Assembly: GCA_035048495.1 (NCBI GenBank)
Contig: CM068541.1
Span: 10,299,929 to 10,363,928 of the forward strand
Direction: 5' to 3'
DNA: 64,000 nucleotides
Source: Euptelea pleiosperma
Lineage: Eukaryota > Streptophyta > Magnoliopsida > Ranunculales > Eupteleaceae
Position 1 is the first letter of the stretch. Every line of letters starts with the position of its first letter. Shown one piece after another: positions 24,501 through 32,985 of the stretch. Position numbers and translations under genes: made by a program. The notes beneath the pieces are model-generated. The model ran no database searches. It was not told the DNA's origin and saw only the letters and a list, made by a program, of their open reading frames with translations.

Positions 24501-26612
24501 GTAGAAATAATCACATTTTCCAAACTTCTCTATTAATCATGTGTTCAATTTCCTGTGCATATGTCCTCTTCCGTCTTTGTTCTCATAATTATTCCAAGTA
24601 AGTTGTACCTTTAGTTTAAGATGTCTTAGCATCTTGCAGGATTCAAATGCAGATCCAGAGACTTTATATCCATTGAAATGCATCACAGAATCCCCTAACA
24701 AAAGCAGGTCACTATATTCCATTGACTTTTTATTAAGGCTTCCTCAATTGTCCGAGTTACTCTAGCTGACGATGAATGTTCTCTCTTGAAATTTGCAGGA
24801 AAGATTGGGAGGCTTCTGAAAGAGTTGATAGAAAACGGGTAACTTATCAAAATAAAATTGTGCATCCATTTGTAGTGAATGCTGCTAATCTTTTTGAGGG
24901 AAACATTGATGGGCCGAAGCCTGATATCACTGTGAATTGTTACTGTGTCTTGCTTTGCCCTTTGGCTAGGTTCGCAATACTGAGAATCTACTAGATAGTT
25001 ACCATTCCACCTCTCCAGTTGAGCTTCCTCGAGATGCATGTGCGACAGAATTAGAAGTCCCTTTAATGATGGAGAATGATGGAAATGTTGAGAAGGCTGA
25101 AGCCTGTGCAAGGGAGCTTGAAGATGTAAGTGAACTATGGATTTTGTATCCGAGGAGATTCAATTTTGAGTATATAAATTCAGTAAGGACTCATTTTTAC
25201 TTTTTATAATAATTATGTTGTGTTTGTTTAATGAATTGTTGATTTAAGTAGCCTAAATGACAAAGATATGTCCTGTGTAGCTCCTGGTGTTTTTTCCCCT
25301 TTTACAGGAGTGCATTTACTTCTGCTTTTGAGTCCATATAGCTATGTCTTCCTAGAAATCCATTAATATTCATTGTTAAATCCTGCTACTGCTGCTTCTT
25401 TGTAGCCATATCTCCATATCTCACGTGTTACTGGGTAGTATTATTGATATTTTCACTGTATGTCTAATAGCTATATTTTATGTGTCCTCTGCTACACAGA
25501 ACAGGATCTTGACATATTGTAAATCTGAACCTGTCAATTGATTGTTGAAAAATAGTGCTGAGCTGGCATTCACTTTTGCAAAAGTGAAACCACCGTTGGA
25601 TTCTCGGGATCCACGGTCGACAACAAACGTGAACTTGTTGGTTCACTTTTGTTGGTCCCCTGATCCTGATCCAAAAGAAAATAAAGTTAAGATAACTTGT
25701 AATTCTATTAATGACTCTCATTGAATTACACTTGCTGGCCAGTTTATGTAAGTAAATCCGTTAATCACTCTTGGGTTGTTTCTGAAGAACTCAAATTTGT
25801 CAATTCTTAAAGATATAGTGAGCATGTATGCTATTCTGTGGTAGGATGCCTCGATGATGCCCATTCGTAATCTACTGACTGACCAAACTAAGTATGCTTT
25901 TTCTCTCATGAAACTATGAGATTGTTCTTTGCTGCAATATGTGTGCAACGGTAAATGCTTGAACAAGATAATTTGGCCACGATGATGAGGACCAACTTTT
26001 CAGTTAGAAACTGAAACCATAAGAACTCTCTAGCAGCAGATAACGTCGACCTGTATTTTGCTTTCGCATTTTAGCAAGCCACGTTCCCGTATTAGTCTCC
26101 AATGAATCAAATTATGGCAATGAGCACCCACTCTCTATCTGGTTTAGATCACTTTGATGAGAAACAACTTGTCTCTCTATCTGCTCAGAACAATGTCATT
26201 TTTTTTTATTATAGTGATACATTAATAAGTTGTTAACATAAGAAATGGCTCTAGAGTTTTGCTGGTGAAAAAAGAGAGTAAAAGTTATATGGGGTGGCTG
26301 TTTCTGTTCCTGCAGATTTGCAACATGCTGAAAAAGAAACATGAGGAAGCCAAGGAAATACTGGTTCGCGCTATTGTAAACAACAATAATCTGCTGATGC
26401 TGAATCATCCCATATATGGAGAAAAGATATCCTTCCATTTTTATTTTATTTTTTCTGTTATACTATTCTGGTCTTGGCTTGGTTTGATGAGGAACTACTA
26501 GTAGCTATCCATCCACCGGAAAAAATGAATTTGCATTTTCTTTGATAACTAAAACATCCGTATGGTTCAGAGATTTGCCACCCGCATGATGTCTAGGGAG
26601 CTTCAAACTTGA
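18559..26612 (+). CDS. Uncharacterised plant protein similar to At4g18490
   Basis: Thirteen coding exons: 18559-18622, 18965-19091, 19520-19708, 19902-20714, 21092-21277, 21363-21509, 23246-23440, 23540-23717, 24640-24707, 24799-24838, 24970-25125, 26316-26426 and 26556-26612. All junctions keep one frame and give 776 aa. The first twelve exons use GT-AG junctions; the last intron is AT-AC type. The N-terminal core includes [32 protein letters not shown] and [15 protein letters not shown]; this F/D-rich pattern is what I recall for the uncharacterised family of Arabidopsis At4g18490. The middle is low-complexity, Ser/Thr/Lys-rich and probably disordered. The C-terminus is a conserved helix with [37 protein letters not shown] and SRELQT. 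No signal peptide, membrane segment or enzyme motif is visible, and function is unknown. The start is the first ATG after the acceptor at 18524. Family naming is from memory; the exon model is well supported by frame closure. Confidence 0.8.
21774..22144 (-). mobile_element. 371-bp MITE with GACAC-rich arms, copy 2, in an intron
   Basis: The same family as 6041-6428, in the opposite orientation. It begins CTATGTAACAAGGACACC, carries CACCAACCCGCTTTTAGAAA and AAAGGGTGACACGGCCATAA, and ends GTGTCCTACATTG. The flanks CATATAGA at 21766-21773 and CATATAGA at 22145-22152 are an exact 8-bp target duplication. It sits in intron 6 of the At4g18490-like gene. Confidence 0.85.
24185..24340 (-). mobile_element. 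Copia LTR remnant with tRNA-Met primer-binding site, in an intron
   Basis: GCTCTGATACCA at 24185-24196 is the complement of TGGTATCAGAGC, the primer-binding site of many plant copia elements. It is followed directly by TGTGAGGTAAATTATAG, as expected where an LTR meets the leader. No matching second LTR or coding region was found nearby, so this is a fragment in intron 8 of the At4g18490-like gene. The outer border is a guess. Confidence 0.5.
26427..26555 (+). other. U12-type AT-AC intron
   Basis: The intron starts ATATCCTT, the exact U12 5' splice consensus, and ends AAAAC. The sequence TTCTTTGAT, matching 8 of 9 positions of the U12 branch consensus (TTCCTTRAY), ends 9 bp before the intron end, so the branch adenosine is about 11 nt from the next exon. 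Exon 12 ends in GAA AAG and exon 13 starts ATC CGT ATG GTT CAG in phase 0, giving the continuous tail [13 protein letters not shown]. No GT-AG choice gives this tail: the nearest AG, at 26569-26570, would drop five conserved-looking residues. Intron length is 129 nt. Confidence 0.85.
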
Positions 26613-26644
26613 TCTACGGACATGATGATTAGGAAGTAAAGGTA

Positions 26645-26730
<86 letters not shown>

Positions 26731-27761
26731 AAAAAAAAAAACAGTTTTCTATACACAATTTCTCTTCATGCATTTGCAGTCTGATTTTTGGCTAAGGTTG
26801 ATGATTTGGTTATATGTTCTATACGGAATTGCAGGGACTGGTTATATGTTCATCTCTTTCCTGCTTTAGTTTTGGCTGTGCGAATCCAGTTCATTTTTCA
26901 AGCAATTGTGAGCTACTTGAACCCGGCATGGGTTCCACTCCCATGTTTTCAGGACAGAACTTGCATTAATGTTAGAATTTAGAATCGCTGAATTTGACAT
27001 TCTTATTTCTGTACAAGGCCATGCACACATGCATGGGTCATCATTTTTTTACGTCCTCACAAGATTGGTGGTTGTTGATACATTGACCAAGTTGGAGCTT
27101 GATTTGGTTTTATAAATAAAAGAAAACAATCATCATTATCAACTAAGTAGGAGCTTCAAACGTAATGTCTGATACTCCGCATTGAGATAATAATCTCATG
27201 GATCCTAGGCATCAGATGCCTTTCCATGCTCGGTCAATCTGTACCGTCCTTTTGTTAATTAGTTCACCTCTTCTATTACGCTACCCAAAATCATCCCGAT
27301 TGCATGATCCTGTATAGATCAAAAAATTATCCAATAACTTTTGGCCTAAGAGATCAGTGTCTGAGATATCAGATCATCTTTGCTTAAAATCAACACGATT
27401 AGATGAACATTGGCCATATAATTTCGATTGATCTGAGGAATCCATTGCCGTACCTAAAAAAGAAAAAAAGATACAAGGAACGCATTGGATCAGATGGCTA
27501 TGACCATCTCTTTGGATTGCCCCCCCCCCCCCCCTTGCTTGACCCCACAACTGTGTGTTCATGGGATTTCTGGAGCAACACTCTAGAACTCTTCACTGGG
27601 TTAGTGGGGGGTTTCTTTACATGTGGCAGGCCCAAAAGCATCCACCAGTTTCACCACCTAATCCTCTCCGCAAGGGACATTTTTCTTTTAATTTTTACGT
27701 ATGCATGGGTATTTGGGGAATTTTATTTTGCCTCACTTAATACTCGACTCAAAGGGCATGA
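26613..27761. other. Intergenic region with a large microsatellite
   Basis: Holds the 3' UTR of the At4g18490-like gene, the CT/TA tract at 26647-26726, and otherwise sequence without a recognised gene. A run of about 14-15 C lies at about 27520-27534. Open frames at 27403-27792 cross this run and have no family features. Confidence 0.5.
26647..26726. repeat. Compound microsatellite (CT)n-(TA)n
   Basis: About 24 CT units (26647-26695) run directly into about 15 TA units (26696-26726), then an A-rich tract. It lies just after the stop codon of the At4g18490-like gene, probably within or next to its 3' UTR. Confidence 0.95.
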
Positions 27762-28098
27762 TAGTAGAACTTTGCTGACGGATCACAAATGAACCACGTG
27801 GCACCCTTGCAGGACATTGACCGTATGGATGTTTGGTCCATCCCGAGGTGGATCTACATACCAAAAAAAATCAGCCTTGTTAGTGATTTCAAACCATTGG
27901 ATCCTTGTACACCAAATAGTGCTCAAATTGCAGTTAAAAATCAGGTCATTAAAACAACTCCAATCCAACGCTTAGAAATAACTAATCAGGCTACTTTTTG
28001 GTCTGCAGGTTGGCCAAAAGATCCATACGGCAGAAATCTCTAAGCATATGCCACGTGGCTCATATTGTGATACATCATCCGTCGGCAAAGTTCTACTC
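27762..28098 (+). mobile_element. MITE of the TGGATGTTTGG family, copy F (best preserved ends)
   Basis: The left end is TAGTAGAACTTTGCTGACGG and the right end is the complement of GAGTAGAACTTTGCCGACGG. AAAGGGCAT flanks it at 27751-27759 and 28099-28107, a 9-bp duplication with a 2-bp offset on the left, as in Mutator-like elements. The arms carry ACCACGTGGCAC, ACCGTATGGATGTTTGG and their complements, and the centre holds CAATCCAACGCTTAGAAA. This copy defines the family at about 337 bp. Confidence 0.8.
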
Positions 28099-28107
28099 AA
28101 AGGGCAT

Positions 28108-28846
28108 CATGCATGTCAAGGGCATTCCATCATTACATGGGGAGGTGGGCTTATAGCACTTTGTGGATTATTCTCCTATCAAAATATGTGGCCCCATCTC
28201 CTAATTATTGATGGATAGCCTTTGATTTGCATGATGCCCTTTGGATCAAGTAATGCACGAGGCAAAAATTTCATACATTTGGGTAATCCATGTAGAATGG
28301 AAGCCTATATAACCACAAAAATCAAGTGTATGAAGAATATGGGTGTGACATGGAGGAAAGCCCATGTTGCCAATCCAGAGGATCTATCAGATGGATGATC
28401 TAGATTAAATGTGCAAAACCTTCTCCCGGGTCTACCGGTATTTGTCTCAGACTCTCAGGTACCCCGTACCCGGGTCCTTGCGCGGGCAACCTTTTCTTTG
28501 CAAGAAATGAGTAACCCATCCATAAGTACCGCGAACTGATTTTTTCCAAATTTTCAAAGTTTGACTTTAGTCATTGCTTCTCTTTGGCTCCTAACTGTCG
28601 GCCCTTTGCTTTTATAAATGAATTCAAAATTTCAAATCTCCCTCGTGTTCCTTTTCAGAAAACAAAAACAAAATATCTCTCTCTCTCTCTCTCTCTTCAT
28701 TAAAATTTAATACTCAGATTTCAAAAATCAAAATAGAGAATCCTTCTCCCTCCCTACAAAAAATGAAAAACCTCGAAATAAATTGATTCTCCCCTCCAAA
28801 AGCATCAAACACGATTATAAATATCTCTACTTGTTTCTCTCCTCTA

Positions 28847-28880
<34 letters not shown>

Positions 28881-28887
28881 CAAGGCA
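28108..28887. promoter_or_regulatory. Upstream region and leader of the KEN-box protein gene
   Basis: No other gene is visible. A TATA-like TTTTATAAATG lies at about 28609-28619. The leader holds two CT tracts, at about 28676-28696 and 28848-28878, a common feature of plant 5' UTRs near the start codon. The exact transcription start is unknown. Confidence 0.4.
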
Positions 28888-29172
28888 ATGGAGCTCGTCT
28901 CTCTTTGCGAATACAATAGCAAGGAGAACCTTCCTCCTTCCTCTTTCATGCAAACCAGCCCCAATTCTGCAATCTCGCCATCTTCCATCGATAACAAAAA
29001 GAGAAACAGAAAGCCCCTTCAGAACATTACCCACTTGTTATACCCATCTCTCCGCTGTAATTCAGTTGCAGAGGGTAATCTTCTTCTCATTCCTCGGAAG
29101 AGAAGAGCGGTCGATGACCTTGATTCAATGCGGATGACTCGTTGGAGCTCTCTGAGGAAGGGTTTCAGATAA
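28888..29172 (+). CDS. Small basic protein with KEN box and D-box-like motif
   Basis: An intronless frame of 94 aa from ATG 28888 to TAA 29170-29172. An in-frame ATG at 28783 would add 35 residues, but they are mostly the translated CT repeat, so 28888 is preferred. Residues 11-17 read SKENLPP, a KEN box followed by prolines; residues 41-47 read RKPLQNI, an RxxLxxI destruction-box pattern. Basic clusters at DNKKRNRK (35-42) and RKRR (70-73) could be nuclear signals. The KEN plus D-box pair is the hallmark of substrates or inhibitors of the anaphase-promoting complex, so a cell-cycle role is inferred. I recognise no named family and no enzyme fold. CT-rich 5' UTR, ordinary codon use and an intact frame argue for a real gene. 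Confidence 0.65.
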   Translation: MELVSLCEYNSKENLPPSSFMQTSPNSAISPSSIDNKKRNRKPLQNITHLLYPSLRCNSVAEGNLLLIPRKRRAVDDLDSMRMTRWSSLRKGFR

Positions 29173-29380
29173 TATTGTTCGCCGTCAGTTTTCTGATTGA
29201 TCTATCAATCGATGGAGCGTGATCAAATCAAGGAAAATAGACGTGGAAATTTGGGTATAACCAGGGGTTTCTCTCTCTGGAAATCTGATGTCAAAGAGGG
29301 TTTATGCCCTTAATAAACCGATACATTATAGAGTTCATTCTGTGTTGATTGATTACAGTTACATTTGAATATGTATAATT

Positions 29381-29414
<34 letters not shown>

Positions 29415-29587
29415 GAGTCTATGTTCTTCTTTTCTTATAGACATTTTGTCTGAATGTTTGCCTTCTCAATGTTAATTCTTGATGATCAAAAAGAGGGAAA
29501 GTTGTAGGGTTTAGATTGGATCATAGGAACTGGTTTGAGCAGTGCTGCACAACAATATCATCAAACTGAGTAAAACTTTGATGATGA
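29173..29587. other. 3' UTR and intergenic region after the KEN-box gene
   Basis: Includes a CT microsatellite at about 29383-29412. Nothing else was recognised. Confidence 0.5.
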
Positions 29588-29739
29588 CCCTGACCGTATG
29601 GATGTTTGGCCAATCCCTAAGCAGACCCACAAACCAAAAATCAGCCCTGTCAGTGATTTCTAGGGAGAACTTTTGCTCACACCTGTGTGTGAGCAAAGCC
29701 GATCACACATCACAATATGAGCCACGGGGCACACTCTTA

Positions 29740-30215
29740 GGGCCTGTTTGGTAATGTTTCGTGGCGGGCAAATAAAATATTTAGCCGAGCAAATATTCGT
29801 TTGGCTGCGTTTGGCAGCCACTCGCCCTCGGTGAATATTTAGCCGGGCCCTCATATTTGCCCCCCCCCCTCCTTCACGCAGATTATGCCTTGGTGAGAAA
29901 ATTTTATTTTTTCGCCGGAAAATCACTATTTTTAATTAAAATTAATTTTTTAATATATAAAAAAGATAAAAATAATTTTTTTTTTATTCTTTGACATAAT
30001 ATGTGGTTCTCGCACTTGCTCAGCCTATTTTTGACTTACTTTGATATGTGGGACTCACTCAAATTGAAAGAAAATGAAGTAAGTTGAAGTGAGCTAGCTC
30101 ATACACGTACCAAACATTGTTAAATATTGCTATGAGCAAATATTTAGTCAAGATAATATTTGCTTGGCTAAATATTCGCTGTCAGAACTCTTTTTCTCAC
30201 GTACCAAACAGGCCC
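29740..30215 (+). mobile_element. 476-bp Tourist-like MITE (PIF/Harbinger type)
   Basis: The ends are GGGCCTGTTTGGTA and its complement TACCAAACAGGCCC, a perfect 14-bp inverted repeat. TTA flanks both sides (29737-29739 and 30216-30218), the target duplication of PIF/Harbinger elements. The sub-terminal regions repeat GCAAATATTTAG-type words. It is inserted in MITE copy G2, within CTCTTAGAGGAC, a site that reads TTCTTAAGAGGAC in copy E. Confidence 0.9.
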
Positions 30216-30395
30216 TTAGAGGACAATGACGGTGTGGATGTTTGGCTAGTCCCTTGGTGGACTTGTAAACCAAAAATTAGCTTCATTAGTGATTTCTGAG
30301 CGTTGGATTGGAGTCATTTGCATTGGTTGCTTTTGACTGTAGAATTTAAAGCATTATTGACCATTATTTGGGGTACTAGATCCAAAGGTATGACA

Positions 30396-30804
30396 CATGG
30401 TTTTAAAAACTGCCGTTTAAACGGTAACGCCCCAAGCCTGTTTCTGTTAAAACTGTTCAAACACGTTTTATCAGTTTTGAAAAAAAGGCCATTTTTTTGT
30501 TTTAACGGCCGTTAAAATCGTTTAGACAGTCGTTTAATTCTAAAAAAATTTGTGAAAAGAATGGCTGTTAAATCTGTTTAATTTCCGTTAAAATTCGTTA
30601 AATTCCATTTTTTTTTAAAATTTTCAAATTTCAAAATTTGAATTTCAGCGCCACTTTTTCTATTTTTTTCCGTTAAAACCGTTAATCCGTTAAATTCTAT
30701 TTTTTTCCATTTTTGCCCCTGACCGTTTCGATCTGTTTTAACGGCCGTTTAAACGGTAATGCCCCCAGTCCGTTTAACCATTAAAACGGCCCCCTTTAAA
30801 CCTT
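30396..30804 (+). mobile_element. 409-bp Mutator-like MITE with AACGGCCGTT words
   Basis: Flanked by GGTATGACA at 30387-30395 and 30805-30813, an exact 9-bp duplication. The ends CATGGTTTTAAAAACTGCC and the complement AAGGTTTAAAGGGGGCC are imperfect inverted repeats. The interior repeats TTTAACGGCCGTTTAAAC-type palindromes. A 9-bp duplication points to a Mutator-type element. Confidence 0.8.
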
Positions 30805-30836
30805 GGTATGACATAACTAATCAGGCTGATTTTTGG

Positions 30837-31220
30837 GGTTCAAGGGGACTGTTATAACGGACTGGGGGCGTTACCGTTTTTTCTTTTATAACGGCCGTTA
30901 TGACGAAAAAAAATGCTCAAGGGCAAAAATGGGAAAATAATGGAAAAAATGGCGCTGATCTTCAAATTTTGAATTTTAAAATTTGAATTTCAAAAATGGA
31001 AAATAACGAAAAAAAAAATGGATATATAATGGAAAATAACGGGAAAAAATGAAAATAACGGTCATTTTTTTCACAAAATTTTTCAAAAAATAACGGTCAT
31101 TATTTTTGTTATAATGGCTGTTATTTTCTAGGCGTTTTAACGGTCCATAACGTAACGGGGTAGGTCCGAATCTGTTATAACGGCTGTTATTTTCGTTATA
31201 ACGGCCGTTTTTTAAACCTT
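30837..31220 (+). mobile_element. Second element with ATAACGGCCGTTAT words
   Basis: The left end GGTTCAAGGGGACTG and the complement of the right end, AAGGTTTAAAAAACGGCCG, are similar, and the interior repeats ATAACGG, TAACGGCCGTTAT and AAATAACGG. It is related to 30396-30804 and to the region near 10080-10430. A target duplication could not be resolved, so borders are approximate. Confidence 0.6.
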
Positions 31221-31250
31221 GGGATAAACATCCATGCTGTCAGTGGACCC

Positions 31251-32985
31251 AGATGGCAGCGGTGACTACCCAAAATGCCTCTTCCGCAGATGAAACAGTT
31301 TCAGGCATACCTTGTTATATCTTTTTCCTTTTTCTTATCTGAATAAGCCAGTTGCTTGCTCTTATTTGGTCGGTCAAGAACATATGTAATTCTTGATATG
31401 ATTATTCATCAATTTAATGGTTACAAACTTACAATATTCTGTCTGATGCAGTTTCTTGTTTTTTTTTTTTTTTTGGTTTAAGGTCCATCAAGTTTGTCAA
31501 AACTTCAAAGATAACATGGGGGTATATCACTTACAAAAAAAAAAAAACATAGGGGTATATCAAAATTTCTCAAAAAATTAACTTTCTGGTATCCCAAAAT
31601 TGCCGCATGGAACACTTTGACCCATTGCCCCATGGCTAGCAAGCAACCCTTAATGGAGTGGGAGTGGCTTCTATGCGTCAGGGCCGCACAGACCAAACAA
31701 AACGACCCTACTCAAGTTGTGCCACGTTAGAAAAAAATAAAAAACTCTTCCATTTACCAACACAACCAACAACTCAGGTTAATTGGTTTTTGATTTTCTG
31801 ATTTTTTTTTTTAATTTTGAAATTGAGGACATGGCACAACTTGAGCAGGCCGTTTTGTTTGGTTTTGTGTGGCCTTGGTGCATAGAACCCTCTCTCTAAT
31901 GGAGTTGTACATATGCAACCCTGCAAAATACAAGAAAAAATGCATAGAAACACACTTTCAAATTAAAAGTGTAGGGAATTTTTGACATACCCCTTTTTAT
32001 TAGTAGGAAGGCTCAACTCCAAAAGATGATCAGATATATAGGATAGGAGAAATGTAATTTAGGGTCCAAGAACAATTATGATGAGGACATATATAAGGTA
32101 AAGTTGTTTAGTAATCCCAAGTGAAATAACTTATGTGATTTGTAGTTGAAAACCAGTAGTTGGGTATGTAAGTAAATCTCATAGAAGGTCAAAACATACA
32201 AACCAAAGGTCCAATAGATAGATCCTGTATTGGCATGTTAGTTTTATAGAATTTTAATAAGTAGCAATAGTTAGGATGATTAAAAATCACATCTTTTTTT
32301 GTTGTTATAAAAGTCAATATATAATTTTAACTTAAAATTAAAATTATTCGTCAGAGTGGTGGTTAGCCAACCAAGAGACTCCATTAGGAAGTCATTGGTG
32401 ATGGGCGTCCACCACAACCATTTGATTTGGAGTTAGGGTTTTGACCAAATTTAAGTCTACCAACATCAACATAACTGAACCGGGTCACAGGAGATATATT
32501 AGCTTTTTCAAATTGTGGGGTTATGCCAAGTTTCAAAGATAACATAGGGGGTATGTCAAAAATCCGTAAAATATATTGTTTTCTTGTCTTTAGGGGGCTT
32601 GCATATGTGCAACTCGGGTTGCTTGCTAGCATTCCTCTTTTAGTAGTTAGATTTAAGAACAAAAACAATCAAACGAGGTTTGAGATCTCTTGGAGAACAG
32701 TTTGCTATGATGACCTGTCTCCTAAAGTGGTTACTTCGGGCTGTTTCACACAGGATCATTTCTCTCTCTTTTCTTTTTAATATATATTTTTAAATTTGTT
32801 TTCCTATATCCTCCATTTACCTAAATATTAAAAAAAATGAAATAATTCACACCCCAGCGGATAGGAATAATTCTGTGGATCTTTTTCAAGTTTTAAGAAC
32901 TCCAACAAAGAGCAGAGGCAGGTGGAGTTTGAACTTTGGAGGAAGGAAAAGGGCTTTCTAGGGCCGAAGCATAAATCACGCATCC
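31251..32985. promoter_or_regulatory. Upstream region of the SPD1-like gene
   Basis: Contains a repeat-like tract: CTTCAAAGATAACATGGGGG near 31502 and TTTCAAAGATAACATAGGGG near 32530 are near-identical, suggesting the ends of a decayed element. No gene was recognised. The last 220 bp (CT-rich stretch near 32760, AT-rich TATATATTTTTAAA near 32781) are candidates for promoter and leader. Confidence 0.4.

Larger units (their letters stand above)
29588..31250 (+). mobile_element. Nested MITE complex on TGGATGTTTGG copies G1 and G2
   Basis: G1 (29588-29662) is one arm: ACCGTATGGATGTTTGGCC to CAGTGATTTCTAG. G2 starts near 29665 (GAGAACTTTTGCTCAC), reaches GAGCCACGGGGCACACTC, and is then interrupted by a 476-bp element. 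It resumes with AGAGGACAATGACG and GGATGTTTGGCTAG, is interrupted again after TCCAAAGGTATGACA, resumes with ACTAATCAGGCTGATTTTTG, is interrupted a third time, and closes with AAACATCCATGCTGTCAGTG. With the inserts removed, the host pieces fit the order of the intact copies E and F. Confidence 0.8.

Noticed and set aside
24839..24969. Reading exon 10 straight through to 24994 without splicing
   Set aside because: The frame stays open but then disagrees with exon 11; a GT at 24839 and AG at 24969 restore the frame used downstream.
27403..27792. A 129-codon open frame
   Set aside because: It crosses a poly-C run and reads low-complexity residues; no family features or gene signals.
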